Source: Pseudomonas lactucae (GTDB taxonomy: Bacteria; Pseudomonadota; Gammaproteobacteria; Pseudomonadales; Pseudomonadaceae). From it: a stretch of 32,456 bases of DNA. The notes beneath the pieces were generated by a model. That model made no database searches, was not told the DNA's origin, and was given only the letters and a program-made list of their open reading frames with translations. The translations under genes were made by a program, and so were the position numbers. Positions 1 to 8,240 of the stretch are shown here, piece after piece. The stretch is taken from positions 1-32,456 of the forward strand of contig NZ_JAFHKI010000022.1 of the NCBI RefSeq assembly GCF_016937615.1. Reading direction: 5' to 3'. How positions within the stretch are numbered: position 1 is the first letter of the stretch; each line of letters begins with the position of its first letter.

Positions 1-1
1 G

Positions 2-383
2 TGTACGGCCGGGGTTGCTGGGCCGCGCTGGCCGGGTGTCGGGCTGTCGGAGGGCATCGTGCCCATGGCCATCTTTGGTTTCGCCGCGGGATTGTTCATT
101 TTGGCCGCGCAATTGGTGCTGTATGCCAGCGCCCCACCCGCTTATCCCGTCGCGGTGCGGGCCACCGGCGTGGGTGCGGCGTGGCCATCGGCGACTGGGG
201 TCGGTGGCCGGGCCGCTGGCCGCCGGGCAACTGCTGGCAGCAGGCGCCGGCACCACGGGCGTGCTGCTGGCGACCTCACCCGGTCTGGTAATCGCCGCAC
301 TCACCATCATCAGCGTGATGGTGCGTACGGCGCCACTGGACCTGCCCGGTACGCCGGCGTCTAGAACTGGTGCAGCCAGTTGA
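2..383 (+). pseudogene. MFS transporter C-terminal remnant, frameshifted and cut by the window edge
   Basis: The three forward frames together give the C-terminal end of a major facilitator transporter, but no single frame does. Frame 2 reads a hydrophobic helix and then a YPVAVRATGVGAA stretch, which resembles the RATGVG motif of aromatic-acid MFS carriers. The continuation VAIG lies in frame 1 from base 181. RLGSVAGPLAAGQLL and the last helix lie in frame 3 from base 192. Both switches fit single missing bases near 180 and 191. Read this way, the gene would stop at 381-383 and overlap the 3' end of the opposing outer-membrane gene by about 20 bases. A role in importing the aromatic substrate of the adjacent cluster is inferred. 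Sequencing error is a real alternative to decay. Confidence 0.6.
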
Positions 384-1308
384 GCACCAGTTTGTCGCCC
401 TGGGTGCGGTTTTGCGCCTGCTGCTCAAAGTAGGCGTTCACCGACAGCACGTTCTCCTTGTTGAACGCGTAGACCAGGCCTGGGCCGATGGCCCAGACCT
501 TTTCGCGACGCCCGCTTACCGCGCTGCCATCGACCTTGGTGTCGGTGATCTGCTTCAGCCAGTAGCCATTCAACCCCACGCTCAGTTGCTGGCTCACGGC
601 ATATTGCAGCGTCAGGTTGGCATGCAAGGCCTGGCCGGCCTGGGTGCTGGAAACATCACCGAAGCCGGTCGCCGGGTCATCGTTCTTGCCATTCCACAGG
701 TACATGAAACGTCCGCTCGCCGACCACGTGGAGTTGAACCAGTAGGTGGCCGCGTAATACGGGTTGAATGACCAGAAGTTGCTGCCGGGGTTGATCGAGC
801 GATTGCGGTCATAGGCACCCACCGGCACCGTTATATCGGCCTCGACGCGCTGGGTCAGCAACGGGCTGCCGTCAGCGCGGCTCACAGTCGGCAGTTGCAG
901 GAAAGGCCCGACTGTCAGATCGCCGAATCCCGCGCGGGAACTCAGCGCCGCGTTGCCCAGACCGTCATCGACATCCACATGGGCCAGCGACGTATTGATC
1001 AGGGTTATGCCAGGCATCGCGCCGTTGGCCAGGGGTTGGCCGACATAGATGATCTGCGTGGTCGGCGCCACCACCTCCACGTCCTGCCGGGGCAGCGCCA
1101 GCTTGTTGCCGTGGGCATCGTTGAAGCGACTGGCGCGGGAGTAGGTCAGGTATTCCTCCAGGTACCAGCCGGGACCGGCGGGTGCGGGCGAGCCATCATA
1201 GAAACTGGTGCTGCCCAGGTTGAGGCCGGGCAAGTCGTAGGCGTAGGCGGTCGATGACAGCGCGACAAACGTCGTGGCCGCGACCGTGCGCAAGATAGGC
1301 TTGAGCAT
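361..1308 (-). CDS. MetA-pathway-of-phenol-degradation type outer-membrane protein
   Basis: This 315-residue protein begins with a clear signal peptide ending TAYAYD. It then shows the alternating aromatic/polar strands of a beta-barrel and ends in ...LHQF, a C-terminal aromatic residue typical of outer-membrane insertion. The overall pattern fits the Phenol_MetA_deg family (PF13557), found in aromatic and terpenoid degradation clusters and thought to help hydrophobic substrates cross the outer membrane. The ATG at 1308 is chosen because AGGA lies about 8 bases upstream and the signal peptide starts there; the longer open frame to 1359 adds a charged, unlikely leader. It is the last gene of a minus-strand operon, 81 bases after the dehydrogenase at 1390-2157. 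Transport of the pathway substrate is inferred from family and context. Confidence 0.82.
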   Translation of the reverse strand: MLKPILRTVAATTFVALSSTAYAYDLPGLNLGSTSFYDGSPAPAGPGWYLEEYLTYSRASRFNDAHGNKLALPRQDVEVVAPTTQIIYVGQPLANGAMPGITLINTSLAHVDVDDGLGNAALSSRAGFGDLTVGPFLQLPTVSRADGSPLLTQRVEADITVPVGAYDRNRSINPGSNFWSFNPYYAATYWFNSTWSASGRFMYLWNGKNDDPATGFGDVSSTQAGQALHANLTLQYAVSQQLSVGLNGYWLKQITDTKVDGSAVSGRREKVWAIGPGLVYAFNKENVLSVNAYFEQQAQNRTQGDKLVLNWLHQF

Positions 1309-1389
1309 CTTGTGTGTCCTGTATTTTTGTTGTTGTTCAAGACCCCCGGCGCGGTGCATCCGCGCCGGGGCTTAAGGCGGTCGCAGCGC

Positions 1390-2157
1390 CTACACGTAGG
1401 TGGCCGCCAACCCGCCATCCACCGGCAGATTGACGCCGTTGACCCAGCGCGACGCGTCCGAACACAGGAAGGCAATCACCGCCGCCACCTCGTCGGCCAT
1501 GGCCGGACGGGTCATGCGCTGGCCGTCCTGGGCCACGCGTTCAGGGCCGAGCATGCTGATGAAATCGCCCAGAATCGGTGTGAACACCGGTCCCGGCGCG
1601 ACGCAGTTGATGCGCACACCGTGGTCGCGAAACCACGCCTGGGATTGCGCAAAGCTCCAGACAATCAGCGCCTCCTTGAAGTACTGGTAGCACGTAGCCT
1701 GTTCGACCGGATGATCCTTGAGCCATTGCTGCCCGGCGCTGTAGCTTTCAGTGCTCGCCAACGCCTTGTGCTGCGCCAGCCGTTGCGGCCACTGCGCGCC
1801 GAGGATCGAGGCGACATTGACGATGCTGCCGCCCACCGGCATGCGTGGCAGCAGCGCCTGAGTGAAATGGCGCAGCCCCAGGTAGTTGACTTCGGCGACC
1901 GTCTGCACCGGCGCGGTACCGGGCACGCCGGCAATGTTGCAGAGCACATCGACCCGCGCCGGCAAGCGTGCCACCAGAGCATCGATGCTGGCAGGGTCGC
2001 CCAGGTCGGCGTGGAAAAAACCGTCCAGGGTCAGTTGCGGTTCATGGCGATCGACACCGATCACCCTGGCGCCCTGAAAACGCGCCAACTGCGCAACCTC
2101 GGCACCAATGCCCGAAGCGACGCCCGTCACCACCAGGGTTTTGTTGTACAGATTCAT
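1390..2157 (-). CDS. calA: CalA-like coniferyl alcohol dehydrogenase (short-chain dehydrogenase)
   Basis: This is a 255-residue classical SDR. It shows the nucleotide-binding TGVASGIG near residues 12-19, the NIAGVPGT segment in place of the usual NNAG, the catalytic serine in NVASILGA, and the YxxxK pair in CYQYFKEAL. It ends in PVDGGLAATYV. The NIAGVPGT, YFKEALIVW and APGPVFTPIL segments closely match what I remember of Pseudomonas coniferyl-alcohol dehydrogenase (CalA), which oxidises coniferyl alcohol to the aldehyde with NAD. The ATG at 2157 has GAGGG seven bases upstream, better placed than the TTG at 2163. It lies 57 bases after the aldehyde dehydrogenase, so the two would act in sequence: alcohol to aldehyde to acid. 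Substrate could be another aryl or cinnamyl alcohol. Confidence 0.82.
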   Translation of the reverse strand: MNLYNKTLVVTGVASGIGAEVAQLARFQGARVIGVDRHEPQLTLDGFFHADLGDPASIDALVARLPARVDVLCNIAGVPGTAPVQTVAEVNYLGLRHFTQALLPRMPVGGSIVNVASILGAQWPQRLAQHKALASTESYSAGQQWLKDHPVEQATCYQYFKEALIVWSFAQSQAWFRDHGVRINCVAPGPVFTPILGDFISMLGPERVAQDGQRMTRPAMADEVAAVIAFLCSDASRWVNGVNLPVDGGLAATYV

Positions 2158-2214
2158 GTTCAAGCCCTCTTATTGTTGTATAGGCACACGCCATTCATTG
2201 CGATGAGCCGAGGC

Positions 2215-3690
2215 TCAGAAGGGATAGGTCGGCGGGGTGTCCTTGACCGTGACCCATTGCCATTGGGTGTATTCGTCCCAGTCCGCCGGGCCGCCCACGC
2301 TGCCGCCATTGCCCGAGGCGCCGCGCCCGCCGAAGGGGTTGCTGCATTCATCGGCCACGGTCTGGTCGTTGATGTGCAACATGCCGCAGTCAAGCCGCTC
2401 ACCGATGGCCATGGCGCGGCCGATGGAAGGCGAGATGATCGCGGCCGACAAGCCGTATTCGGTGAGGTTGGCCAGCTCGATGGCCTCCTCGTCGGTGGCA
2501 AAACTGACCACCGTCGCCACCGGCCCGAACATTTCCTCATCGAAGGCGCGCATGCCTGGACGCACCCCGCTGAGGACGGTCGGCCGATAGAACAGGCGGT
2601 CGTACTCGCCGCCGACTTCAATGCGCGCGCCGGCCTGCACACTGTCATGGACGATGGCGTGGACGCGCTCCAGCTGGCGCTTGTTGATCAGCGGGCCGAG
2701 CGCCGCCTCACCCCGCGCCGCATTGCCGACGGTCAGCGCGCGGGCCTTGTCGACCAGCTTGCGCGTGAGCGCTGCGGCGATGGTGTGATGGGCAAGGATC
2801 AAGCCGGTGGCCATACAGATTTGCCCCTGGTGCAACCAGCGCCCCAGGCCGCATTGCTGGCCGCCAGGTCCAGGTCAGCGTCCTCCAGGACAATCAATGG
2901 GTTCTTGCCGCCCAACTCCAGCGCGACTTTTTTCAGGTTGCGCCCGGCCACCTCGGCGACCTTGCGTCCGGCGGCCGTGGAGCCGGTGAACGCGATCATG
3001 CGCACATTGGGATCGCGGCACAGCGCCTCACCCGCTGGCGCCGCCCCCCGGCAACACGTGCAGCAGGCCCTTGGGCAAGCCCGCCGCTTCGAACAACCGC
3101 GCAATCAGAAAGCCGCCGCTGACCGGGGTTTGCGGGTCGGGCTTGAGCACCACCGCATTGCCCGCGGCCAAGGCCGGCGCCACCGAGCGCATCGACAACA
3201 CCAGCGGGAAATTGAACGGTGAGATCACGCCGACCACACCGTGGGGCTGGCGCCGCGCATACGACAGGCGCCCGGCCGCACTGGGCAGCACCACGCCGTG
3301 GGGCTCGGATAACATGCCGGCCGCCTGGTGCAGCAATACAATCGCCTCGCGTACTTCATGGGCGCCCTTGAACAGCGCCCCGCCGGTTTCCCTGGCGACA
3401 TACAGCGCCAACTCATCGAACGCCTGCTCGGCACATTCAGCCGCCTTGCGAAACACCTGCGCACGTTCCCGTGGCCCCATTGCGGCCCAGGCCGGCTGGG
3501 CCAGCGCCGCGCTGCGACAGGCCACGGCGACATCCGCCGCATCGGCCATGGCACAGCGCATCATCGGCTCGCCGGTGGCCGGTTCGATCACGCCGATGAC
3601 CTGGCCTGAAGCCGGTACCCAATCGCCGTTGAACACGCATTCGGCCTCAAGAGAGGGTTGGAGCAGGTGGGTTGTTTCAGACACTGACAT
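2215..3690 (-). pseudogene. Benzaldehyde/vanillin-type aldehyde dehydrogenase, two compensating frameshifts
   Basis: The total span of 492 codons matches an NAD(P)-dependent aldehyde dehydrogenase of the benzaldehyde/vanillin dehydrogenase type, but three frames are needed to read it. The N-terminal part runs from ATG 3690 (GGGAG upstream) to LLHVLPGG. An extra base in the C6 run at 3044-3049 shifts it into the frame carrying FTGSTAAGRKVAE and the catalytic-glutamate motif LELGGKNP. A missing base near 2836-2841 then shifts it into the frame carrying HQGQIC, with the catalytic cysteine, and the remaining C-terminal third. The two shifts cancel. All key residues survive, so this may be an intact gene with sequence errors or a very recent pseudogene. 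It would oxidise the aryl aldehyde made by the neighbouring alcohol dehydrogenase. Confidence 0.8.
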
Positions 3691-3755
3691 GGCAACTCCC
3701 GGTTCTTGTAATTGTCATCCGTTCGCGCAGTGCGCAAACGCCGCACAACACCTAG

Positions 3756-3771
3756 AGCAAAGGCTGTGCCG
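3756..3771 (-). promoter_or_regulatory. Sigma-54 (-24/-12) promoter for the aldehyde/alcohol dehydrogenase operon
   Basis: The minus strand reads CGGCACAGCCTTTGCT. GG and GC are separated by exactly ten bases, as in the consensus TGGCAC-N5-TTGC. It lies about 65 bases upstream of the aldehyde dehydrogenase start, next to a divergent gene for a sigma-54-dependent activator. That context makes a chance match unlikely. Expected transcription start is near 3745. Confidence 0.75.
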
Positions 3772-3881
3772 CTTACCGCGAACACACCGCACGCGCAGCG
3801 CCGAGGCGTCTGTTTCGCGGCTTGCGTACAGCCTGGCGCAAACCGCAAGGCAGCACGCCGACGAAAACCCGGGCCGGGCAC

Positions 3882-3897
3882 TTGTTCAATTGAGAAG
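3882..3897. promoter_or_regulatory. Candidate enhancer (UAS) for the XylR/DmpR-type activator
   Basis: TTGTTCAATTGAGAAG contains a perfect 8-bp palindrome TCAATTGA (3886-3893). It matches 12 of 16 positions of the XylR/DmpR-type site as I recall it, TTGATCAATTGATCAA. It sits roughly 130 bp upstream of the -12 element, a usual enhancer distance, and about 70 bp upstream of the regulator start, so autoregulation is possible. Only one convincing copy was seen, whereas these systems often have two. Confidence 0.45.
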
Positions 3898-3961
3898 GTT
3901 ATGTTTAATAACTATCTGAGCAGTTACTCATATCGTTCATCAGCTCTGCAGGGGCATAACA

Positions 3962-5718
3962 ATGACTAATCCCCACAGCGCGTTGCCCGACGACCGGGCG
4001 AGCACCGCGCACTATCATCCGCGTGGCGACAGCCGCCACCTCAACGACAGCAGCTCGCCTACGCCCGCTGAGCTGACTGACTGCCTGTTCTTCTCTCCCG
4101 AAGATGGGCGCATCTGGCTCAACGACCAACGCATGCTGCTGCTGCACAGTTCCTCCTTCGGCGCCCTGCGCAGGGAAGTCATCGAGCGCCTGGGGCTTGA
4201 GCAGGCACGCGGCCTGTTCACACGCACCGGTTACGCCTCCGGCGCGCGCGACGCCCGACTGATCCGTGAACGCTGGCCGCAGGCGGACGCCGCCGCTGTG
4301 TTTCGCGCCGGCACGCACCTGCACACGCTGGAGGGCATGACCAAGGTCGAACCGCTGCACTTCAAGTTCGATGCCGACTCGGGGTTCTATGAAGGCGAGT
4401 TTCTCTGGCACCACTCGTGCGAGGCCGATGAGCATGTGGGCGCCTACGGCATTGGCCAGGACCCGGTGTGCTGGACCGAAACCGGTTATGCCATCGGTTT
4501 CGTCAGTGGCCTGTTCGGGCAACTGGTGATTTTCCGTGAGGTGCAATGCCGGGGCATGGGCCATGGCAGTTGCCGGGTGATCGGCAAGACCGTCGAGCAA
4601 TGGGGCGATGTCGAGCAGGACCTGCGTTACCTGAACGTGTCCCAAGCCGTCAGCCATACCGTCGCGGCGCCCACGCCTGACAGCCCGGCCGCCAGCCGTA
4701 CCGGCGTCAGCGAGCCCCACCCGTTGGTGGCGCCAGTGCGGCGTTCAACGCGGCGATGCAGGCCCTGCAACGCGTTGCACGCACACCCGCCACCGTATTG
4801 ATCAGTGGGGAGTCCGGCGTGGGCAAGGAAATGTTCGCCCGCCAGTTGCATCAGCTCAGCGCCCGTCGTGACGGCCCGTTTGTGGCGCTCAATTGCGCGG
4901 CCATCCCCGACAACCTGATCGAGGCCGAACTGTTCGGTGTCGAGCGCGGCGCCTACACCGGCGCGACGCACTCACGGCCCGGGCGTTTCGAGCGCGCCCA
5001 GGGCGGCACGCTGTTTCTGGATGAAATCACCAGCCTCAGCCTGGCGGGGCAAAGCAAACTGCTGCGGGCGTTGCAGGAGCGCGAAATCGAGCGCGTGGGG
5101 GGCGTGCGCGGCATCCAGGTGGATGTGCGGGTGGCGGCGGCGACCAATATCGATCTGCGCAAAGCGGTGGCGGATGGCACGTTTCGCGAGGACCTGTTCT
5201 ACCGGCTGAATGTCTACCCCATCGCCCTGCCGCCCCTGCGCGAGCGCCGGGATGACATTCCGCTGTTGATCAACGCGTTCCTCACGCGCTTCTGCCAGGA
5301 CTATGTTCGCACGCCCGCCGGGCTGACCATGCGGGCCTTGAAAGTCCTGCTGCGCTACGACTTCGCAGGCAATGTGCGCGAACTGCAGAACCTGATCGAG
5401 CGCGGCTTGATCGCCAGTGACGAAGGCCAGGCCATCGACCTGATGCACCTGTTTCGTAATGAGCCGCTGCCAACGGACGCGTACAGCCTGGACGACCAGG
5501 GCAGCTTGTCAAACACCGCAGCGGTGGTGCGCCCTGCCCTGCTGGACACCCTTGGCCAGTTGGACCAGGGGTTTTCCATCGAGGGCCTTGAGTCACGCCT
5601 GATCAACGAAGCGCTGCAACGCAACGCCGGCAACCTGGCCGCCGCCGCCCGGCTGGTGGGGCTCAGCCGGGCTCAATTTGCCTATCGATTGAAGAAACAC
5701 CAGCGGCAAACCCCTTAA
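3962..5718 (+). pseudogene. XylR/DmpR-family sigma-54 activator of aromatic catabolism, one frameshift
   Basis: The N-terminal part (3962 to about 4725) carries a XylR_N-type domain followed by a V4R effector-binding domain (FYEGEFLWHHSCEADEH, GYASGF-like segment, CRGMGHGSCRV). The AAA+ domain follows with Walker A GESGVGKE, the sigma-54 contact loop GAYTGA (a variant of GAFTGA), Walker B GGTLFLDEI and a C-terminal Fis-type helix-turn-helix (AAAARLVGLSRAQFAYRL). The effector part and the AAA+ part are in different frames. Restoring one G in the GG at 4729-4730 joins them as HPLVGASAAF and gives 585 residues, the normal length for this family. AGGGG precedes the ATG. It probably activates the divergent minus-strand operon in response to an aromatic effector. 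If the frameshift is real, the sensor is cut off from its output domain. Confidence 0.8.
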
Positions 5719-5836
5719 GTGTTCGAGCGCAGACGGCGTGCCTGGCAATCAGTGCTTTAAAAGCTTTATCCAATTAAGTATTTTGCAGGGATAACGGGGC
5801 GACGAACGCCCCTCACCTTGTGACAAGGACCTCCCC

Positions 5837-6448
5837 GTGAGCGGACTGCGTGAACGTCAGAAAGCCGAGCGACGGCAAGCCATCAGCCAGGCAGCCATCG
5901 AACTGTTCGAGCGCCAGGGCTTCCAGAACACCACCATCGAACAGATCGCCAGCCAGGCCGGCGTGTCGCCGCCCACGGTGTTCAAGTACTTCGGCAACAA
6001 GCAGGAAATCATCCTGGAAATCCTGCACCACGCCGATCAGCGCGCCATCACCGACACCCGCAGCCTGATCAAGAACATTGAAGATCCGGTCGAGGCAATG
6101 TGCCATTTAGAGCGGCTGTTGACCGGTTACGCCCTGGAGGTCATGCACCCCAACTTATGGCGCGAGCTGCTGCCGTTGATCCTGTTCGGCGGCAGCAACG
6201 AACTGCCCGCAGGCTACCGGGCCATGAACGATGCACTCAGGGCCGAAATCAGCCAACTGCTCAGGGAGCTGCAAGAGGCCGGCAAACTGCGCCCGCAACT
6301 GGATGTGGAATTGGCCGCGTTCCTGTTGAACGACTACTCACACCTGCAACTGTTCAGGCTGGTGAATCAGGAGCAGCCGGATATCGAGGCGCACTCGTTG
6401 CAGGTGCGGCGTATTACTGAGTTGCTGTTTTATGGGATGCGGGTCTGA
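5837..6448 (+). CDS. TetR/AcrR-family transcriptional regulator
   Basis: This 203-residue protein has a typical TetR N-terminal DNA-binding domain. RQAISQAAIELFERQGFQ is followed by the helix-turn-helix TTIEQIASQAGVSPPTVFKYFGNKQEII at about residues 30-58, and then by a helical ligand-binding domain with no recognisable specificity. The start is GTG at 5837, with AAGGA eight bases upstream; no ATG fits the beginning of the domain. It follows the sigma-54 activator on the same strand by 118 bases, so it may be transcribed alone. Its target is not evident. Candidates are the aromatic cluster to the left and the convergent operon ending at 6565. Confidence 0.9.
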   Translation: MSGLRERQKAERRQAISQAAIELFERQGFQNTTIEQIASQAGVSPPTVFKYFGNKQEIILEILHHADQRAITDTRSLIKNIEDPVEAMCHLERLLTGYALEVMHPNLWRELLPLILFGGSNELPAGYRAMNDALRAEISQLLRELQEAGKLRPQLDVELAAFLLNDYSHLQLFRLVNQEQPDIEAHSLQVRRITELLFYGMRV

Positions 6449-6564
6449 TAGACCACCGACGTAGCCTCACCTGGGTGCGGCGCCTGCTATGCGCAACCAA
6501 CTCTCCCCTGAAGCGCGCGACCTATGTAGTCCAATGGCTATGTACTCGCGCCCATGCTCAACAC

Positions 6565-7053
6565 TCAGTAAAACCGATAACACCGAATCACCACCTGATC
6601 GGCGCTGGGGTACTGCACCAGCCCGATGAAACTGGCACGACTCAGCCAATCCAACCGCCCCTTGGGCACCTGAAACACCGGCGTGCACGTGCAGCGATAC
6701 TCCGTCTCGGGAATCGGCCATTGCCCCTCGCGCTCCAGCTGGCGACCATACTCCGTCATGTTCAGCAGCCCCCGGTTACGCAGGTTGATCAGTTCGCCCT
6801 GATCCGTTCTGAGGCTGTAACGCGCGTCCAACTGACCCACGCCGTCAGGGCGCAAAAGAAACAGATCCTCACCGCCCGCCAGCACCTGGCCGCTGACACC
6901 GACCCCTTCGAATGTCCCACCCACAATCGGGTAATTGCAGCGCACTCCGTCGACGCTGTCTCCCAGCATCACGCCCGGCCCTATCGCAACGCGCAAGGTC
7001 AGCACGCGCTGCAAGTTGGGCGCCACGGCCATCAAGTCCAAAGGTTCAGTCAT
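6565..7053 (-). CDS. DUF3237 (UPF0311) family protein
   Basis: This 162-residue protein contains GPGVMLGDSVDGVRCNYPIVGGTFEGVGVSGQVLAGGEDLFLLRPDGV, the conserved core of DUF3237 proteins, followed by ARYSLRTDQGELINLRNRG, also typical of the family. The family has no firmly established reaction. Members occur near catabolic genes and have a small beta-barrel fold. The ATG at 7053 has TGGAG upstream, while the open frame to 7296 overlaps the preceding gene and has no family similarity. It is the last gene of the four-gene minus-strand operon, 43 bases after the binding protein, which suggests a supporting role in the same pathway. Confidence 0.85.
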   Translation of the reverse strand: MTEPLDLMAVAPNLQRVLTLRVAIGPGVMLGDSVDGVRCNYPIVGGTFEGVGVSGQVLAGGEDLFLLRPDGVGQLDARYSLRTDQGELINLRNRGLLNMTEYGRQLEREGQWPIPETEYRCTCTPVFQVPKGRLDWLSRASFIGLVQYPSADQVVIRCYRFY

Positions 7054-7096
7054 GGTGCAACTCCAGGCCCGGCGCGCATGCACCGGGCCATACTGC

Positions 7097-8200
7097 TCAA
7101 CGGTTAGTCTTGATCGCCGTCCAGGTGCGGTTGCGGATACGCTCCACGGCAGCTGGCACCGGTTCCAGGGCGAACAGCGTCTTGCGCGCCGCATCCGGCA
7201 CATACATGTTCGGATTGTTGCGGATACTGGCGTCCACCAACGCGGTGGCGTCCTTGTTCGGGTTGGGGTAGCCGATCTGGTTGCTGATGCGGGCAATCAC
7301 ATCCGGACGCAGGATGTAATTGATGAACACGTGGGCTTCGGCCAGGTCCGGCGCATTGGCCGGGATCATCATCACATCCGACCACATCGGCGCGCCTTCC
7401 TTGGGCAGGGCCATCTCGACCTTGACGCCCTTGCCGGCGGCATCGGCCAGGCGTGTGGCCAGGGCAACACCGCCGGACCAGCCCACGCCGACACAGATAT
7501 CACCGTTGGCCAGGTCCATGCCGTAGCGCGACGAGTTGAAGTAGGTGATGTAGGGGCGGATCTTCATCATCAAGGCCTGGGCCTGCGGGTAGTCCTCGCG
7601 TTTCTGGCTGTTGGGGTCCAGGCCCTTGTAGTGCAGGGCAATCGGCAGGATTTCGTTACCGGCATCGAGAAAGCCCACGCCGCAGCTGGCGAGCTTGGCG
7701 AGGTTTTCTTCCTTGAAGATGATGTCCCAGCTGTCTATCTGCACGTCGGGGCCCAGGGCCTTGCGCACCTTGTCGACGTTGTAGCCGATCAGCGTGGTGC
7801 CCCACAGGTAAGGCGCGGCATAACGGTTGCCGGTGTCGCCCACCGCCTCCAGCGATTGCATGAATGGCGGGTCCAGGTGCTGCCAGTTCGGCAATTGCTT
7901 GCGGTCCAGCGGTTGCACGGCGCCGGCCGTGATCAAGTGCCCAAGGTTGGCGGTGCCGGGGAACACCACGTCATACCCGGAGTTGCCCGTCAGCAGCTTG
8001 GACTCCATGGTCTCGGCACTGTCGAACACATCGTAAATCGGGCGAATGCCGGTTTCTTCCTGGAAGCTCTTGAGCACGTCAGGAGGCAGGTACTCGATCC
8101 AGTTGTAGATGCGTACGGTGCGTTCTTCGGCCAGGCAAAAACCGCTGATCAACAATGAAGCAAGCGTGCCCAGCAAGGTGTTGCGCAAAAAACCATTCAT
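7097..8200 (-). CDS. PotF-like polyamine-type ABC transporter periplasmic binding protein
   Basis: This 367-residue protein has a signal peptide (MNGFLRNTLLGTLASLLISGFCLAEE) and the fold markers of the PotD/PotF binding proteins: VRIYNWIEYLPPDVLKSFQEETGI, YDVVFPG, YAAPYLWGTTLIGYN and FINYILRPDVIARISNQIGYPNPN. Known members bind putrescine or spermidine in the periplasm and deliver it to an ABC permease. The ATG at 8200 carries the signal peptide and has TGGAG upstream. No permease or ATPase lies nearby, so it either uses a transporter encoded elsewhere or has a sensing role. It lies 40 bases after the porin gene and probably shares its mRNA. Ligand identity is not determined; an amine or amino acid released by the neighbouring hydrolase is a reasonable guess. 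Confidence 0.88.
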   Translation of the reverse strand: MNGFLRNTLLGTLASLLISGFCLAEERTVRIYNWIEYLPPDVLKSFQEETGIRPIYDVFDSAETMESKLLTGNSGYDVVFPGTANLGHLITAGAVQPLDRKQLPNWQHLDPPFMQSLEAVGDTGNRYAAPYLWGTTLIGYNVDKVRKALGPDVQIDSWDIIFKEENLAKLASCGVGFLDAGNEILPIALHYKGLDPNSQKREDYPQAQALMMKIRPYITYFNSSRYGMDLANGDICVGVGWSGGVALATRLADAAGKGVKVEMALPKEGAPMWSDVMMIPANAPDLAEAHVFINYILRPDVIARISNQIGYPNPNKDATALVDASIRNNPNMYVPDAARKTLFALEPVPAAVERIRNRTWTAIKTNR

Positions 8201-8240
8201 GATCAAAACACTCCAGCGCGGCCGCGATGGCTCGCAGCAC

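Noticed and set aside
1312..3222. A 636-codon open frame on the plus strand opposite calA and the aldehyde dehydrogenase
   Set aside because: It is the antisense of two well-recognised enzymes, has Arg/His-rich low-complexity content and no ribosome-binding site; the length comes from high GC.
6935..8158. A 407-codon plus-strand open frame opposite the PotF-like gene
   Set aside because: It is a GC-driven shadow of a clear periplasmic binding protein gene, with no recognisable domain.
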